Origin: Atrina japonica
Taxonomy: Eukaryota > Mollusca > Bivalvia > Pterioida > Pinnidae
Length of the DNA stretch: 64,000 nucleotides
Assembly: GCA_030159075.1 (NCBI GenBank)
Contig: BROG01000139.1
Coordinates: forward strand, 542,001 to 606,000
Direction: 5' to 3'
Positions 1 through 10,038 of this stretch are shown here, piece after piece. Made by a program: the position numbers and the translations under genes. Position 1 is the first letter of the stretch. Each line of letters starts with the position of its first letter. A model generated the notes under the pieces. It searched no databases, was not told the origin of the DNA, and was given only the letters and a program-made list of their open reading frames with translations.

Positions 1-223
1 AACACGTTTTATCACAAAAGTAACAGAAAAATATAAATTGACTATAGTCCCAGGGGGTCAAAATGTTCCGGAAATATAGTTTATGATTACTGGTATGAAT
101 TCATGACTATATTCATACTCAAGGGGAATTCACGTTTTCAGTTTATGGTGACCCATTATACAGGTTGCAGGGTGTGGATCTAGAAATTTTTTTCCTTAAA
201 AAAGTCTAACTTATATAGAACAT

Positions 224-367
224 AATTCAGGGATGTATGATTTTGAATAAAAAATTTATAATTTTTACATGCAATCTGATTTTGTTCACTCCTGAAGTAT
301 AAGAGAAGACCAAACTATTTACTGATCTGGGAGAGTGTAAATGTGACCAAAGGGGTTGATTAGTTAA
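224..367. mobile_element. Partial copy of a TTAA-ended miniature element (long subtype)
   Basis: The stretch resembles the inner and right part of the element at 13013..13245. It shares a 'catgcaat' core, 'tcactcctgaa', 'ctgatctggg' and the right end 'ggggttgattagttaac'. The left end is missing or too diverged to place. The ending TTAA (364..367) fits the other copies in this window. No coding capacity is seen. Confidence 0.5.
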
Positions 368-370
368 CTA

Positions 371-1390
371 TAAAAACCAACAAGACATTGGGTCAGCCTT
401 TAGGGGAGGTCTTATTGTATTACCAACCAGACATTTTGTCAGCCTTTAGGAGAGGTCTTATTGTATAACCAAACAGACATTGGGTCAGCCTATAGGGGAG
501 ATTCTATTGTATAACCAACCAGACACTGGATCAGCCTTTAGGGGAGATCTTATTGTATAACCAACCAGACACTGGATCAGCCTTTAGGGGAGATCTTATT
601 GTATAACCAACCAGATACTGGGTCAGCCTTTAGGGGAGGTCTTATTGTATAACCAACCAGACACCAGATCAGCCTTTAGGGGAGGTCTTATGGCATAACC
701 AACCAGACAATGGGTCAGCCTTTTGGGGAGGTTTTATTGTATAACCAACCAGACAATGGGTCAACCTTTTGGGGAGGTTTTATTGTATAACCAACCAGAC
801 AATGGGTCAACCTTTTGGGGAGGTTTTATTGTATAACCAACCAGACAATGGGTCAGCCTTTTGGGGAGGTTTTATTATATAACCAACCAGACAATGGGTC
901 AGCCTTTTGGGGAGGTTTTATTGTATAACCAGCCAGACAATGGGTCAGCCTTTTGGGGAGGTTTTATTGTATAACCAGCCAGACAATGGGTCAGCCTTTT
1001 GGGGAGGTTTTATTGTATAACCAGCCAGACAATGGGTCAGCCTTTTGGGGAGGTTTTATTGTATAACCAACCAGACAATGGGTCAGCCTTTTGGGGAGGT
1101 TTTATTGTATAACCAACCAGACAATGGGTCAGCCTTTTGGGGAGGTTTTATTGTATAACCAGCCAGACACTAGGTCAGCCTTTTGGGGAGGTTTTATTGC
1201 ATAACCAACCAGACAATGGGTCAGCCTTTTGGGGAGGTTTTATTGCATAACCAACAAGACAATGGGTCAGCCTTTTGGGGAGGTTTTATTGTATAACCAA
1301 CCAGACAATGGGTCAGCCTTTTGGGGAGGTTTTATTGTATAACCAACCAGACAATGGGTCAACCTTTTGGGGAGGTTTTATTGTATAACC
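371..1390. repeat. 46-bp tandem satellite, about 22 copies
   Basis: A unit of 46 bp containing 'ccaaccagacaatgggtcag' and 'ggggaggttttattgtataa' repeats head to tail. Copies before about 700 are diverged (taggggag/gtctt variants). Copies from about 710 to 1390 are nearly identical, which suggests recent homogenisation or expansion of the right part. The array does not encode a plausible protein. Confidence 0.95.
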
Positions 1391-2067
1391 AGTTTTAGTA
1401 GACAAAACAATTAGACCTCATTAAAAAAATTGAAATTAAAGTAAAAATACAGGTAAAAATTTTATCATTTATATACAGATATGTTCTGGATGTAGTTGAA
1501 GCATGCGTATCAGGTGTTATTGATGCAACTGGAATTGAAATCCTCGTAGTCAAACATTCAACAACTTGAGCAAATATCAGCAGGCCCCAATTGTAATCAA
1601 CACAGCGGGAATTATTGATAAAATACATAAAGCCACGTAGGAGTGAAACCAAACAAAAATTATGTGTCAAACATATTAAAATACAAATGCTTTCACTTAA
1701 ATGCAAATATAAATTTTAAAGTTGCTCTTTGCAGAATTTCATCATATTCTATTTATTTATTTATTTTTTTTTTTTTCATTTAGATATTCCATCAACTAAA
1801 GAAGAAAAAATTATTTACTGCAGTTTCAGAAACTGCATCCAAAATATTTACTTGAAAATTTTATGATCTGAATTTTGGATTTTTTCATTTGAATCTTAAG
1901 ATAATTTTTGTTCTTGTCAGATCATCCAGATATTTTGGTAACCTTGGTAACATACCTTGACCCAATTATTTTATTTACCTCAGACGGATGATTGTAGCAA
2001 ATATTTTCAATGATATGGGCATAAAGTTATCTATCAAAAAGGATGAAAAATAATAAGAATATAATTT
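1391..2067. other. Unassigned AT-rich interval
   Basis: AT-rich sequence without a convincing exon, repeat array or element end. The reading frame across 1395..1706 on the minus strand has low-complexity composition and no recognisable domain. Confidence 0.5.
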
Positions 2068-2226
2068 GAAAAAATGGAATCCATCCCATCTGCCACTCAA
2101 CTGTGGTCCCTCAAGACAGGTGGTCTCTCAAAGGAGGTTTTATTTAAAGGACTATTTAACTGAGTGGTTCTCAAAATATGGTCACACAAGACAGGTGGTC
2201 TCTCATAAGACAGGTTTCACTATATC
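2068..2226. mobile_element. Miniature inverted-repeat element, 'tggtctctcaagacaggt' family
   Basis: It contains repeated 'caagacaggtggtctctca' motifs and ends with 'gacaggtttcactatat'. Related copies lie at 14108..14358, 37560..37680 and 41933..42114. The best-preserved copy starts with CAGT and is flanked by TA, as in Tc1/mariner-derived miniature elements. The class assignment is an inference from ends and TA flanks, and the ends of this copy are degraded. Confidence 0.6.
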
Positions 2227-2386
2227 AACATCTTTTTCTTATACTTTTATAAGATATTGCTGTTGTCTGTCCCAGCAAACATGGAAAGGTTTTAGTTAAT
2301 TTTTGTAGATACTGTAAAATCATTTATTTTCCTGAGTTTAAATGTTTGTGGTTTTTCCACAAGACTCATTACCCTGTGTTATTTAG

Positions 2387-2496
2387 TTGGGCCCTAAATG
2401 TAGCAGGCAGGAAATATGTGCAGCCAGACCGGGAATCGAACCCAGGACTTTCTGAACACTAGCAGGATGCTCTTACCAACTGAGCTATCTGGGCCG
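2387..2496 (-). mobile_element. tRNA-derived SINE (tRNA head, minus strand)
   Basis: Read on the minus strand, the head has an A-box-like 'tagctcagttgg' and a B-box-like 'ggttcgattcc' at tRNA-like spacing. A short body ends near 'cctgctacatttagggccc'. Related copies lie at 54870..54975 and 55095..55215. A functional tRNA is unlikely because the acceptor-stem halves do not pair well and a SINE body follows. Confidence 0.7.
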
Positions 2497-2529
2497 ATAC
2501 CTCTGCACCGCTACATTCAAGTGAAAAAT

Positions 2530-3676
2530 TCTTGGCAGGGGATTAAGACATCACTGGAACAAGCGAGCATCTGTGAAACTGATATTCTTGGCTAACAGTG
2601 TCAACCAACACTCTATAAGAGATTGAAATCACATCCATTTTCATTCTTTCAGAGATCAAAGAAAACCATTAAGACATCGTACTAACAGTCTTCGTTTTCT
2701 TTTGAAAGGTAAAATAGATATCCACATGCTTTTAAAGTTCTATGTCTTTCAGATGCAGTTGCTATTGTTTCAGTGAAAACGGAAAATCCATAAAATGTGT
2801 TCAAGATTAGGAATCAAAGCTTGGCCTCCAGGGTCCATGGCTCGTGAGAGATATATTGAATTGTAAATCATACGATTACTCGACTATCGGAATCTAATAT
2901 GATGCAAACACATAAAAAAGGATATTCATCAAATCTTAACCTTCTTCCAACAATAATTTCAACGTATGTTTTGATATATGATTCATGTGTGTGACACACT
3001 GTGTAGCTCCCAATAGAGCAAATATTTTCTTCCTGCGAAAATGAGGAAATCAGAAGGTGACATGTTAGTGCTCCGAATATCCGGAGTAATTGCAATTCTG
3101 TGTTCCACGAGAGGAATATAATTTTAATAATTTCCAATGAGACAAAATCTATTATCAGTTTTATGGATGTTTTATAATTGTAGGATTATTTGCCGATAGT
3201 GACCCAAACAATCATCAATATCATTAGCGACAATATCAATACAGTCCGTGTTTTACTGTACACAAGAGAATTTTTTCTATGCACATCTTAGTATGTTAAA
3301 TAACGATATCTGGTTCGTGATATATTTTTGCGACCATTAACATCACAAGACTATTACCAGATCTCGTTATCATTAACAGTTTTTTGAAAGATTGTACGTC
3401 CACTGGGTCTGGTGTCATTAAAATAAATTCTCATTCCAATATCAAAGAACATGTATATTATATTTAAATTGTCAGAGAAATGTTTTTCTTTTCTTTTATG
3501 CTAAATCACTAATGATAATATCTTTTTTAAAAATAGTTTGCTGTATAAAATCCATATTTATTTATTTGAAATTTTTCTGGAACAAAAATTCCTGTTTACC
3601 TTATTCTTTTTAGACAATAAAAAAAAAATGAACAATATTATTTATCAATATTCTATAAAATTTATCTGTCTCTAGG
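2530..3676. other. Unassigned AT-rich interval
   Basis: No exon with convincing coding character, no tandem array and no clear element ends. The minus-strand open frame at 2868..3137 resembles no family I recognise and has no supporting splice structure. Confidence 0.45.
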
Positions 3677-4104
3677 ATATTACATATAGTATATACAGTA
3701 TATTACATACAGTATATTACATATAGTATATTACATAGTATATTACATACAGTATATTACATACAGTATATTACATATAGTATATTACATAGTATATTAC
3801 ATATAGTATATTACATACAGTATATTACATATAGTATATTACATACAGTATATTACATACAGTATATTACATATAGTATATTACATACAGTATATTACAT
3901 ACAGTATATTACATACAGTATATTACATACAGTATATTACATATAGTATATTACATACAGTATATTACATATAGTATATTACATACAGTATATTACATAG
4001 TATATTACATATAGTATATTACATATAGTATATTACATATAGTATATTACATAGTATATTACATATAGTATATTACATAGTATATTACATATAGTATATT
4101 ACAT
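3677..4104. repeat. 14-bp tandem repeat (tatattacatacag / tatattacatatag)
   Basis: About 30 copies of a 13..14-bp unit alternate between 'acatacag', 'acatatag' and a shortened 'acatag' form. The variants are interspersed, consistent with slippage and local conversion. It is non-coding. Confidence 0.95.
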
Positions 4105-4326
4105 TACATTGTATGGACTTTGATGTTCCCTAACATCCCTAATATGTTTTCTTCTATTTTGATTTGGGTCCAGGGTCCTTGAATCTGAAAATTCTTAAAA
4201 GGAAATCATATAAAGTTTGTGACAATTTTTTTTTAAAAATAATTTGAAATTGTTATGATATAATAGTACAATCAGATCACTCCATTAATTTTTGTCTTTA
4301 CATGTATTTATAACATATACCGATGT

Positions 4327-4534
4327 AGCAGCCAATTTTTTCCCCCCTGCTGAAACTTTCCCTGGGGAAAAAACTGGCTAGCCAATTCTTTCCCTGGGGT
4401 AAAAATGGCTAGCCATTTTTTTCTGTAACTCTTTTAAATGAAAGTTTCCCCAGGGAAACTGGCTGGCCAGTTTTTCCCCCAGAAAGGATTGGCTAGCCAT
4501 TTTTTTCCCCGGGGAAAGAATTGGCTAGCCAGTT
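4327..4534. repeat. Hairpin-rich block with a 28-bp inverted repeat
   Basis: The left arm 4372..4399 and right arm 4507..4534 are inverted copies with 27 of 28 positions matching. Between them are further palindromes, 'ggctagcc' and 'ttccctggggaa'-type motifs, repeated several times. The block abuts the left end of the element at 4535. It could be a foldback element or a decayed terminal structure. Confidence 0.8.
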
Positions 4535-6990
4535 AAGACAAGAGGCCGAAGGGGCGTTAAGTCGCTCACCTGGCAAAATTGGTCAACATTGCAGAAAACA
4601 TAAAAAAATGTGTAAAAGATAAAATGGCTCATTGGGAGTCTTAATAATCGCCTGAGTGAAATGTATTTTACTGACAATATACTAAAAATCAACCATAAGC
4701 TTGAAAAATTCAATGAAATGGAGAATTAACTAGCATAAGGGTAGACTTGCCTTCCCAATATTTTTATAGATTTTTCAAGATAATGTCCAACAACAGTAGA
4801 AAACATGCGAAATCCCTTTAAAAGAGGAACTAACTTTCACAAGGATCACATTCACAAGGGTTAACCTGACAATTTAATTCCTGTTACTTTTTCATAGATC
4901 TTTGCATACTGAACATTTTTGCTTCTTTCTCCTTCTCTCTATCTATCATACTTTTCAAGACAATAGAACAAAACTGTCAAAAACATGAGAAATCAACTTA
5001 ATAAAAACTCCTAAAAGGGTCAACCTGACAATTTCAGCCCTATTGAATTTTTTGTAGATCTTTGTGTGCTGCACATTTTTGGTCCTTTCACTTTCTCTCT
5101 ATCTATTATACTTTTCAAGATAATGTCAAAAAACATCCAAAAGACATGAAAAATCTGCTTAAAAGGGGAAAAAACTCCCATAAGGGGCAACCTGACAATT
5201 CCTGTCCTATTGACCTTTTTGTAGATCTTTGCATACTGAACATTTTTGCTTCATTCACTTTCTCTCTATCTATTATACTTTTCAGCCACTTAATGTTAAA
5301 TAAAACATGACCAGAAAACATTTTTGATTCAAAATTCACTTTTAAAAGATAATGTCAAAAAAATGACTGCCTAAAAGGGGAAATAATCAGGGGCAATCTG
5401 ACAACCCTATTCAGCTTTGCCTATTTTGATTTTTTTTGTATGATCTTTGCATGCTGAATATTAGTGCTTCTTTGCACTTTCACTTTCTCTCTATCTATTA
5501 TACTTTTCAAGATAATGTCAAAAAACATCCAAAAACATGAAAAATCCACTTAAAACATAAGGGGAACAAAAGCCACTTTGCAAAAGGGGCTTTTTCACTT
5601 TCTCTCTATCTATTATACTTTTCAAGATAATGTCAAAAATCATCCTTAAACATGAAAAATCCACTTAAAAGGGGAAATAACTCCCATTAGGGGCAATATG
5701 ACAATTTCAGCCCTATTGACCTGTTTGTAGATCTTTGCATGCTGAACATTTTTGCTTCTTGAACTTTCTCTTTATTATACTTTTCAAGATAATGTCAAAA
5801 AACATCCTTAAACATGAAAAATCCACTTAAAAGGGGAAATAACTCCCATAAGGGGCAACCTGACAATTTCCGCCCTTTGAACTTTTTGAAGATCTTTGCA
5901 TACTGAACATTTGTGCTTCTTTCACTTTCTCTCTATCATTTATACTTTTCAAGATAATAGGACAAAACTGTCAAAAACATGAAAAATCCACTTAAAAGGG
6001 GAAAAAACTCCCATAAGGGGCAACCTCACAATTTCAGCCCTCTTGACTTTTTTGTAGATCTTTGCATGCTGAATATTTTTGCTTTTTCACTTTTACTATA
6101 CCTATTATTCTTTTCAAGATAATAGGACAAAACTTTAGCAAGCGGCTTGCTAAAATCTACAAATATTTCATTTTGGTGGAAATTGTCGGGTCGACCCTTA
6201 TATCAGTTATTTGCCCTGTATGTGAATTTTAAGGTAACTGTTTTTTCTCTAGCTTTAATAATTTTGGAGATACATGTATTAAATCAAAAATATCTGCTGA
6301 CTCATTTGTTTTATATTTAGCGATGGCAGCCATGTTTGGTCCTAGCCCCTTTCCATCTGCAAACTTAATGCGGCTTTATATGGGTATACTTCCTTCAAGT
6401 TTGGTTCAAAATGGTCCAATGGTTCTGGAGAAGAAGTCAAAAATGTTACCAAAAAAAAATACATTTTCCATTTACTTACGTGCCTGTGACCTTCACCTTT
6501 ACCCCATGACCTTGAAATTTTGTCAAAATGATCCTCAGATAATTCCTAACAACTTTCTCATATATCTTTGTATACAAAAAATCTATCAGTTTTGAGTTAT
6601 TAAACAATTTGTAATACAAATATACCCTGTGTTACTGAAGCGCTCCCCCCCCCCTCAGTGGATCATTTATGGACAGATTTCATTTTTTTTCGCAAACTTT
6701 GTAGATATTGACTTACCAACCATGCATACAAAATTTGAATCTCATCTGATCATTGGTTCATGAGAAGAAGACTTTTAAAGATCTACCAAGTTTTGGTCCT
6801 TTTAGGCCCCTTTTCGGGCCCCTATTGGTCCTATCTCTTTTTCATTCACAAACTTTATGCAGCTTCACATGGGGATACCACATGTCAAGTTTGGTCAAAA
6901 TTGGCCCACTGGTTCTTGAGAAGAAGATGTTTAACTGCAAAAGTTAACAGATGGATGATGAACCTTCGGACCAGGTGAGCTAATAAAACT
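4535..6990. mobile_element. Non-autonomous element with GCTCACCTGG...CCAGGTGAGC ends and internal satellite
   Basis: The left end contains 'gtcgctcacctggcaaaatt' and the right end 'ggaccaggtgagctaataa', so the termini hold an inverted GCTCACCTGG. Inside, from about 4780 to 6150, a unit of roughly 110..170 bp recurs about eight times, marked by 'tctatctattatacttttca', 'ggggaaataactcccat' variants and 'gtagatctttgcatgctga'. The right part includes 'gaccttgaaattttgtcaaa' and 'ggttcttgagaagaagatg'. A second copy at 52583..54214 has only one or two internal units. No transposase frame is present, so mobilisation would need an enzyme from elsewhere. Confidence 0.75.
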
Positions 6991-7019
6991 TGAGAGAACA
7001 AAATTAGGAATTTGGGGTC

Positions 7020-7206
7020 AGAAAATTGAGAATTTTGTGGCAGAAAACTGATTGAGAATTTTGTGGCAGAAAACTGATTGAGAATTTTGTGGCAGAAAAC
7101 TGATTGGGAATTATGTAGTAGAAAATTGGTTGGAAATTTTGTAGTAGAAAATTGGTTGGGAATTTTGTAGTAGAAAATTGGTTGGGAATTTTGTAGCAGA
7201 AAATTA
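7020..7206. repeat. 26-bp tandem repeat, about 7 copies
   Basis: The unit contains 'gaattttgtggcagaaaact' in the left copies and 'gaattttgtagtagaaaatt' in the right copies. It creates overlapping minus-strand open frames (6885..7267) of repetitive, low-information protein, which I treat as spurious. Confidence 0.9.
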
Positions 7207-7582
7207 GGAAGATATTGCCAAGTTTGCAATATTTTACATTAGGAATGGCTCCTGTAACTGGATCCAAAATGACTATTGAAAACTCACGAATATCCCATCA
7301 CAGTACATTGTACTTCCAGGGATTCCACAAAATGAAAATGAAGGGTTGCAGAGATGTTCTATATTAGGGTCATGATGTTTCTCAAAATGGATCTACTGCA
7401 TATGCTGACACGGAATTATAATTCTTAAATCATAATTTTAAGCCAAAAATAGAAGAAAAAAATTATTTTGATGTGAGGCGATTATCTCACCTTAAAAGAC
7501 CTTTTGCCTGCTTGATTTTTTTCTTATCAAATATCTGAAATTTTTGTCTAATTTACACAACAAATTGAAAAATAAAATTAAA

Positions 7583-7718
7583 CAAGATGTGTTTGTGAAA
7601 CACATTGCCCCCGTGCCAAACTTTAAATGTAAGCGGGACATAATTACGAACAGACAGACAGACGATCCAAACACTATATGCCGCCAGTGGACCTTTCAGG
7701 CCAGGCGCATAAAAAAAA
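7583..7718 (+). mobile_element. Dispersed short element beginning 'caagatgtgtttgtgaaaca'
   Basis: This copy and the one at 59937..60103 (opposite orientation) share 'aagatgtgtttgtgaaa', 'gcccccg', 'aagcgggaca', runs of 'cagacagacagacg', 'gatccaaacacta' and 'ggacctttcag'. It has no coding capacity. The class is unknown. Confidence 0.65.
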
Positions 7719-7815
7719 CTGTAGTAGTGCCCACTGACCCACTTCTAATTTAACTACTGTCTGGTCAAGATACACCAGACAAATGATAATTTAATGATGG
7801 CCTTACTGAAAAATG

Positions 7816-7888
7816 TTAAACTCATTCATCCCTATATACACAACTGAATTCAGAAGAGTCCATTGTATTTTAGTGATTGATGGGTTAA
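7816..7888. mobile_element. Short TTAA-ended miniature element
   Basis: It begins TTAAACTCATTCAtCCCT and ends GATgGGTTAA, matching the inverted-repeat ends of the family described at 34752..34841. The inner 'cagaagagtccattgta' is shared. This copy is shortened. Confidence 0.7.
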
Positions 7889-8003
7889 ACTGTGAAATAT
7901 CATTGAAAATGAATATTTTCAGGATGGTGGAGGGGGATTTAAGCATCACGAAAAAGGTTAGGAAACCAAAAAGTGGCAGAAAAATAAGAATGGCTTAGAA
8001 CTA

Positions 8004-8184
8004 CAGTCAAACTTGCATTAAAGGCCACCTCTGCATAAAGGGCACCTGCCTATAAAGGCCATTCAAACACAACCTTTGAAAACTTTTATATAATCAATAA
8101 ATCTCTTTATAAATAACGGCCACCCTTCTATAACAGCTACTTCTGCCTGTTCCTTTGAGTGGCCTTTATAGACAAGTTTGACTG
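8004..8184. mobile_element. Miniature inverted-repeat element, 'cagtcaaacttg' family
   Basis: It starts CAGTCAAACTTGcATTAAAG and ends with the inverse CTTTATAGACAAGTTTGACTG. 'ggccacct' repeats and 'ctgttcctttgagtggcc' lie inside. Related partial copies lie at 14745..14830, 21285..21358 and 54388..54567. The CAGT ends suggest a Tc1/mariner-type origin, but this is inferred. Confidence 0.75.
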
Positions 8185-8528
8185 CACCCATAAACAGACT
8201 TGTGATACCAGATTTCTAAACACCAACATGAAAGTTTCGGAACATGAAAGCCAGTCTCCATTTTATTTTCCCAAAATCCTAAAACATCCTGGCAGCCGAT
8301 ATCTACAAAGAAAATCCACAGGAATAGAAAAGTTGGGGACATTGTTTAGGATAATATACTGATATTCTATTTCAACAGTAATGAAAGGTAACACTAATTT
8401 TAACCTATGATTAGTATGAACCAACTAATGACAGTAATGCACGGAGGGTTCTTTAACGTGCCATGCCTGTCATGATACAGGACCTAAGTTTGAATTCTTA
8501 TCCAACAGATCACTTACTTTTTTTTATT

Positions 8529-8619
8529 TTAACCCATCAACCCCTGAAAAACATTGGACTCTTCTGTAAATTGATGACTTAGACTAGTCCAAATGTGTCT
8601 TTAGGGGTGAAGGAGTTAA
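8529..8619. mobile_element. Short TTAA-ended miniature element (inverted orientation)
   Basis: It begins TTAACCCATCAACCCCTGAA and ends TAGGGGTGAAGGAGTTAA, the reverse orientation of the copy at 41072..41162. Inner 'attggactcttctgtaaat' and 'agtccaaatgtgtcttta' match the family. Confidence 0.8.
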
Positions 8620-8754
8620 AGTCCTAGGTATGATCTTCTACTTGGAATTGACTCTGCCATCATTTTACAGATCACCAATTTTCACATCAGATTTACAGCC
8701 ATTTTTCAAACCGACAAAAATATAAGTACATTGAATATGATCACATGTAAAAAA

Positions 8755-8925
8755 AACTGAGCTCCTGTGTCACAGTAGGTGTCGGCATGTTAAAGAACCT
8801 GTACTGTTCAATGGTCATAAGTGTCCAGCATAGGCCAAAATTTGAGCCCATCACCAGCATTTGGTGACGTTTCCATATGAGTGAAAGATTCTTGAGTGGG
8901 ATGTTAAACAACAACAACTATATGA
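8755..8925 (+). mobile_element. SINE body, family A, 5' truncated
   Basis: It shares 'cctgtgtcacagtaggtgtc', 'gttaaagaacc', 'gcataggccaaaatttga', 'tccatatgagtgaaagattc' and 'gagtgggatgttaaacaaca' with the full-length copies at 53396..53711 and 58066..58349. The tRNA-like head is absent. The tail is a short (aac)n. Confidence 0.8.
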
Positions 8926-8929
8926 TCAC

Positions 8930-9967
8930 ATGTATATTTTCCTTACCAGTACTTCACTAATTTTATGAAAATCCATATCATATTGTTATATACAGAACAG
9001 TGATATAAGTTTTTCACTACTTTCTATGTAAAATTGTCTTCTTTTTTTTTAAATTATTCTCCTTGGTATGTTTTTTACCATTTTGTTTCAAGTTTCATTA
9101 ATCCATATATAGTTTCTTCTCATACATCACTCATTTACTTTATGATACTTATGGCTCGTCATACTTTTGTGTTTCATAGTTGATCGACGGACGACTGGAA
9201 TTGTTTTCCGTATATTTTACCTGGACATTTTAGTGCATTTGTACTTTTGTAAATCTACCTGTGTTGTACCCCGTAGTCTAGTATTTTTACCAGTCAGCAA
9301 GTTTTGCTTGCAACTGTTCTTGTAAAAGTTTGTGCAATATACCTGTATATGTGTGGTTTTGGTGTATATAAGGCCAGTTATTTGATAGCTTTCAGAGAGT
9401 ACGGACTTTGCATTGAGCATGTACAGATAGCTTTGTGTATTTGCATTTTGTAAAATGTTGATATAGAATCTTTTTAGTACACAGCTACGGACAGCACTGT
9501 AATATTCACTTCTGGGTAAATCGGCATTACTGGTATATTTCATCCTTACTTGAACTTTCTACAGTAACCAATCTCTAATATTATTGTTATTACTTACGTT
9601 TTATATTGATCGACTTTTCATATAGTGTGTACAACATTGTGAGTGTATTATTGAGACAAATTAAGATATGTAATGATGTAATGATGTAAAAGTAAATGGT
9701 GTAAAAGTAGTAAAGGTAGTAATAGTAGTACATGTATATATAATTGTGTTATTAAAGTGTACGGTGTGTATTCGTTCAACTATAAGTTGTGTAATGTATT
9801 CTGCGAACAATGCAGTGGAGTGTAAAACATATATTGCAATACCGTACCGTATATCTTCATACGATATTGTAATACCGTATATCTTCATATTTGTTTCAGT
9901 ATATTGGAGTGTCCGAAATGTGAAATACATAGTGCACATCGAGTTTATAATACTGTGTTTTGTTATT

Positions 9968-9969
<2 letters not shown>
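8930..9969. other. Unassigned interval with a TATA-like box
   Basis: No gene can be named. TATATAAG occurs at 9365..9372 on the plus strand. The minus-strand frame at 9217..9543 has no recognisable domain. I cannot tell whether this is a promoter, a decayed long terminal repeat or chance. Confidence 0.3.

Positions 9970-10034
<65 letters not shown>
9970..10034. repeat. (TA)n microsatellite
   Basis: A run of alternating TA with one internal 'aat' break. It generates spurious open frames on both strands. Confidence 0.97.

Positions 10035-10038
<4 letters not shown>

Noticed and set aside
371..1390. CRISPR-like regular repeats
   Set aside because: The units are contiguous with no unique spacers, and the genome is animal. 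It is a satellite. The same applies to 20533..21012 and 29655..30705.
6885..7267. Asn/Ser/Phe-repeat frames
   Set aside because: Derived from the 26-bp tandem repeat at 7020..7206.
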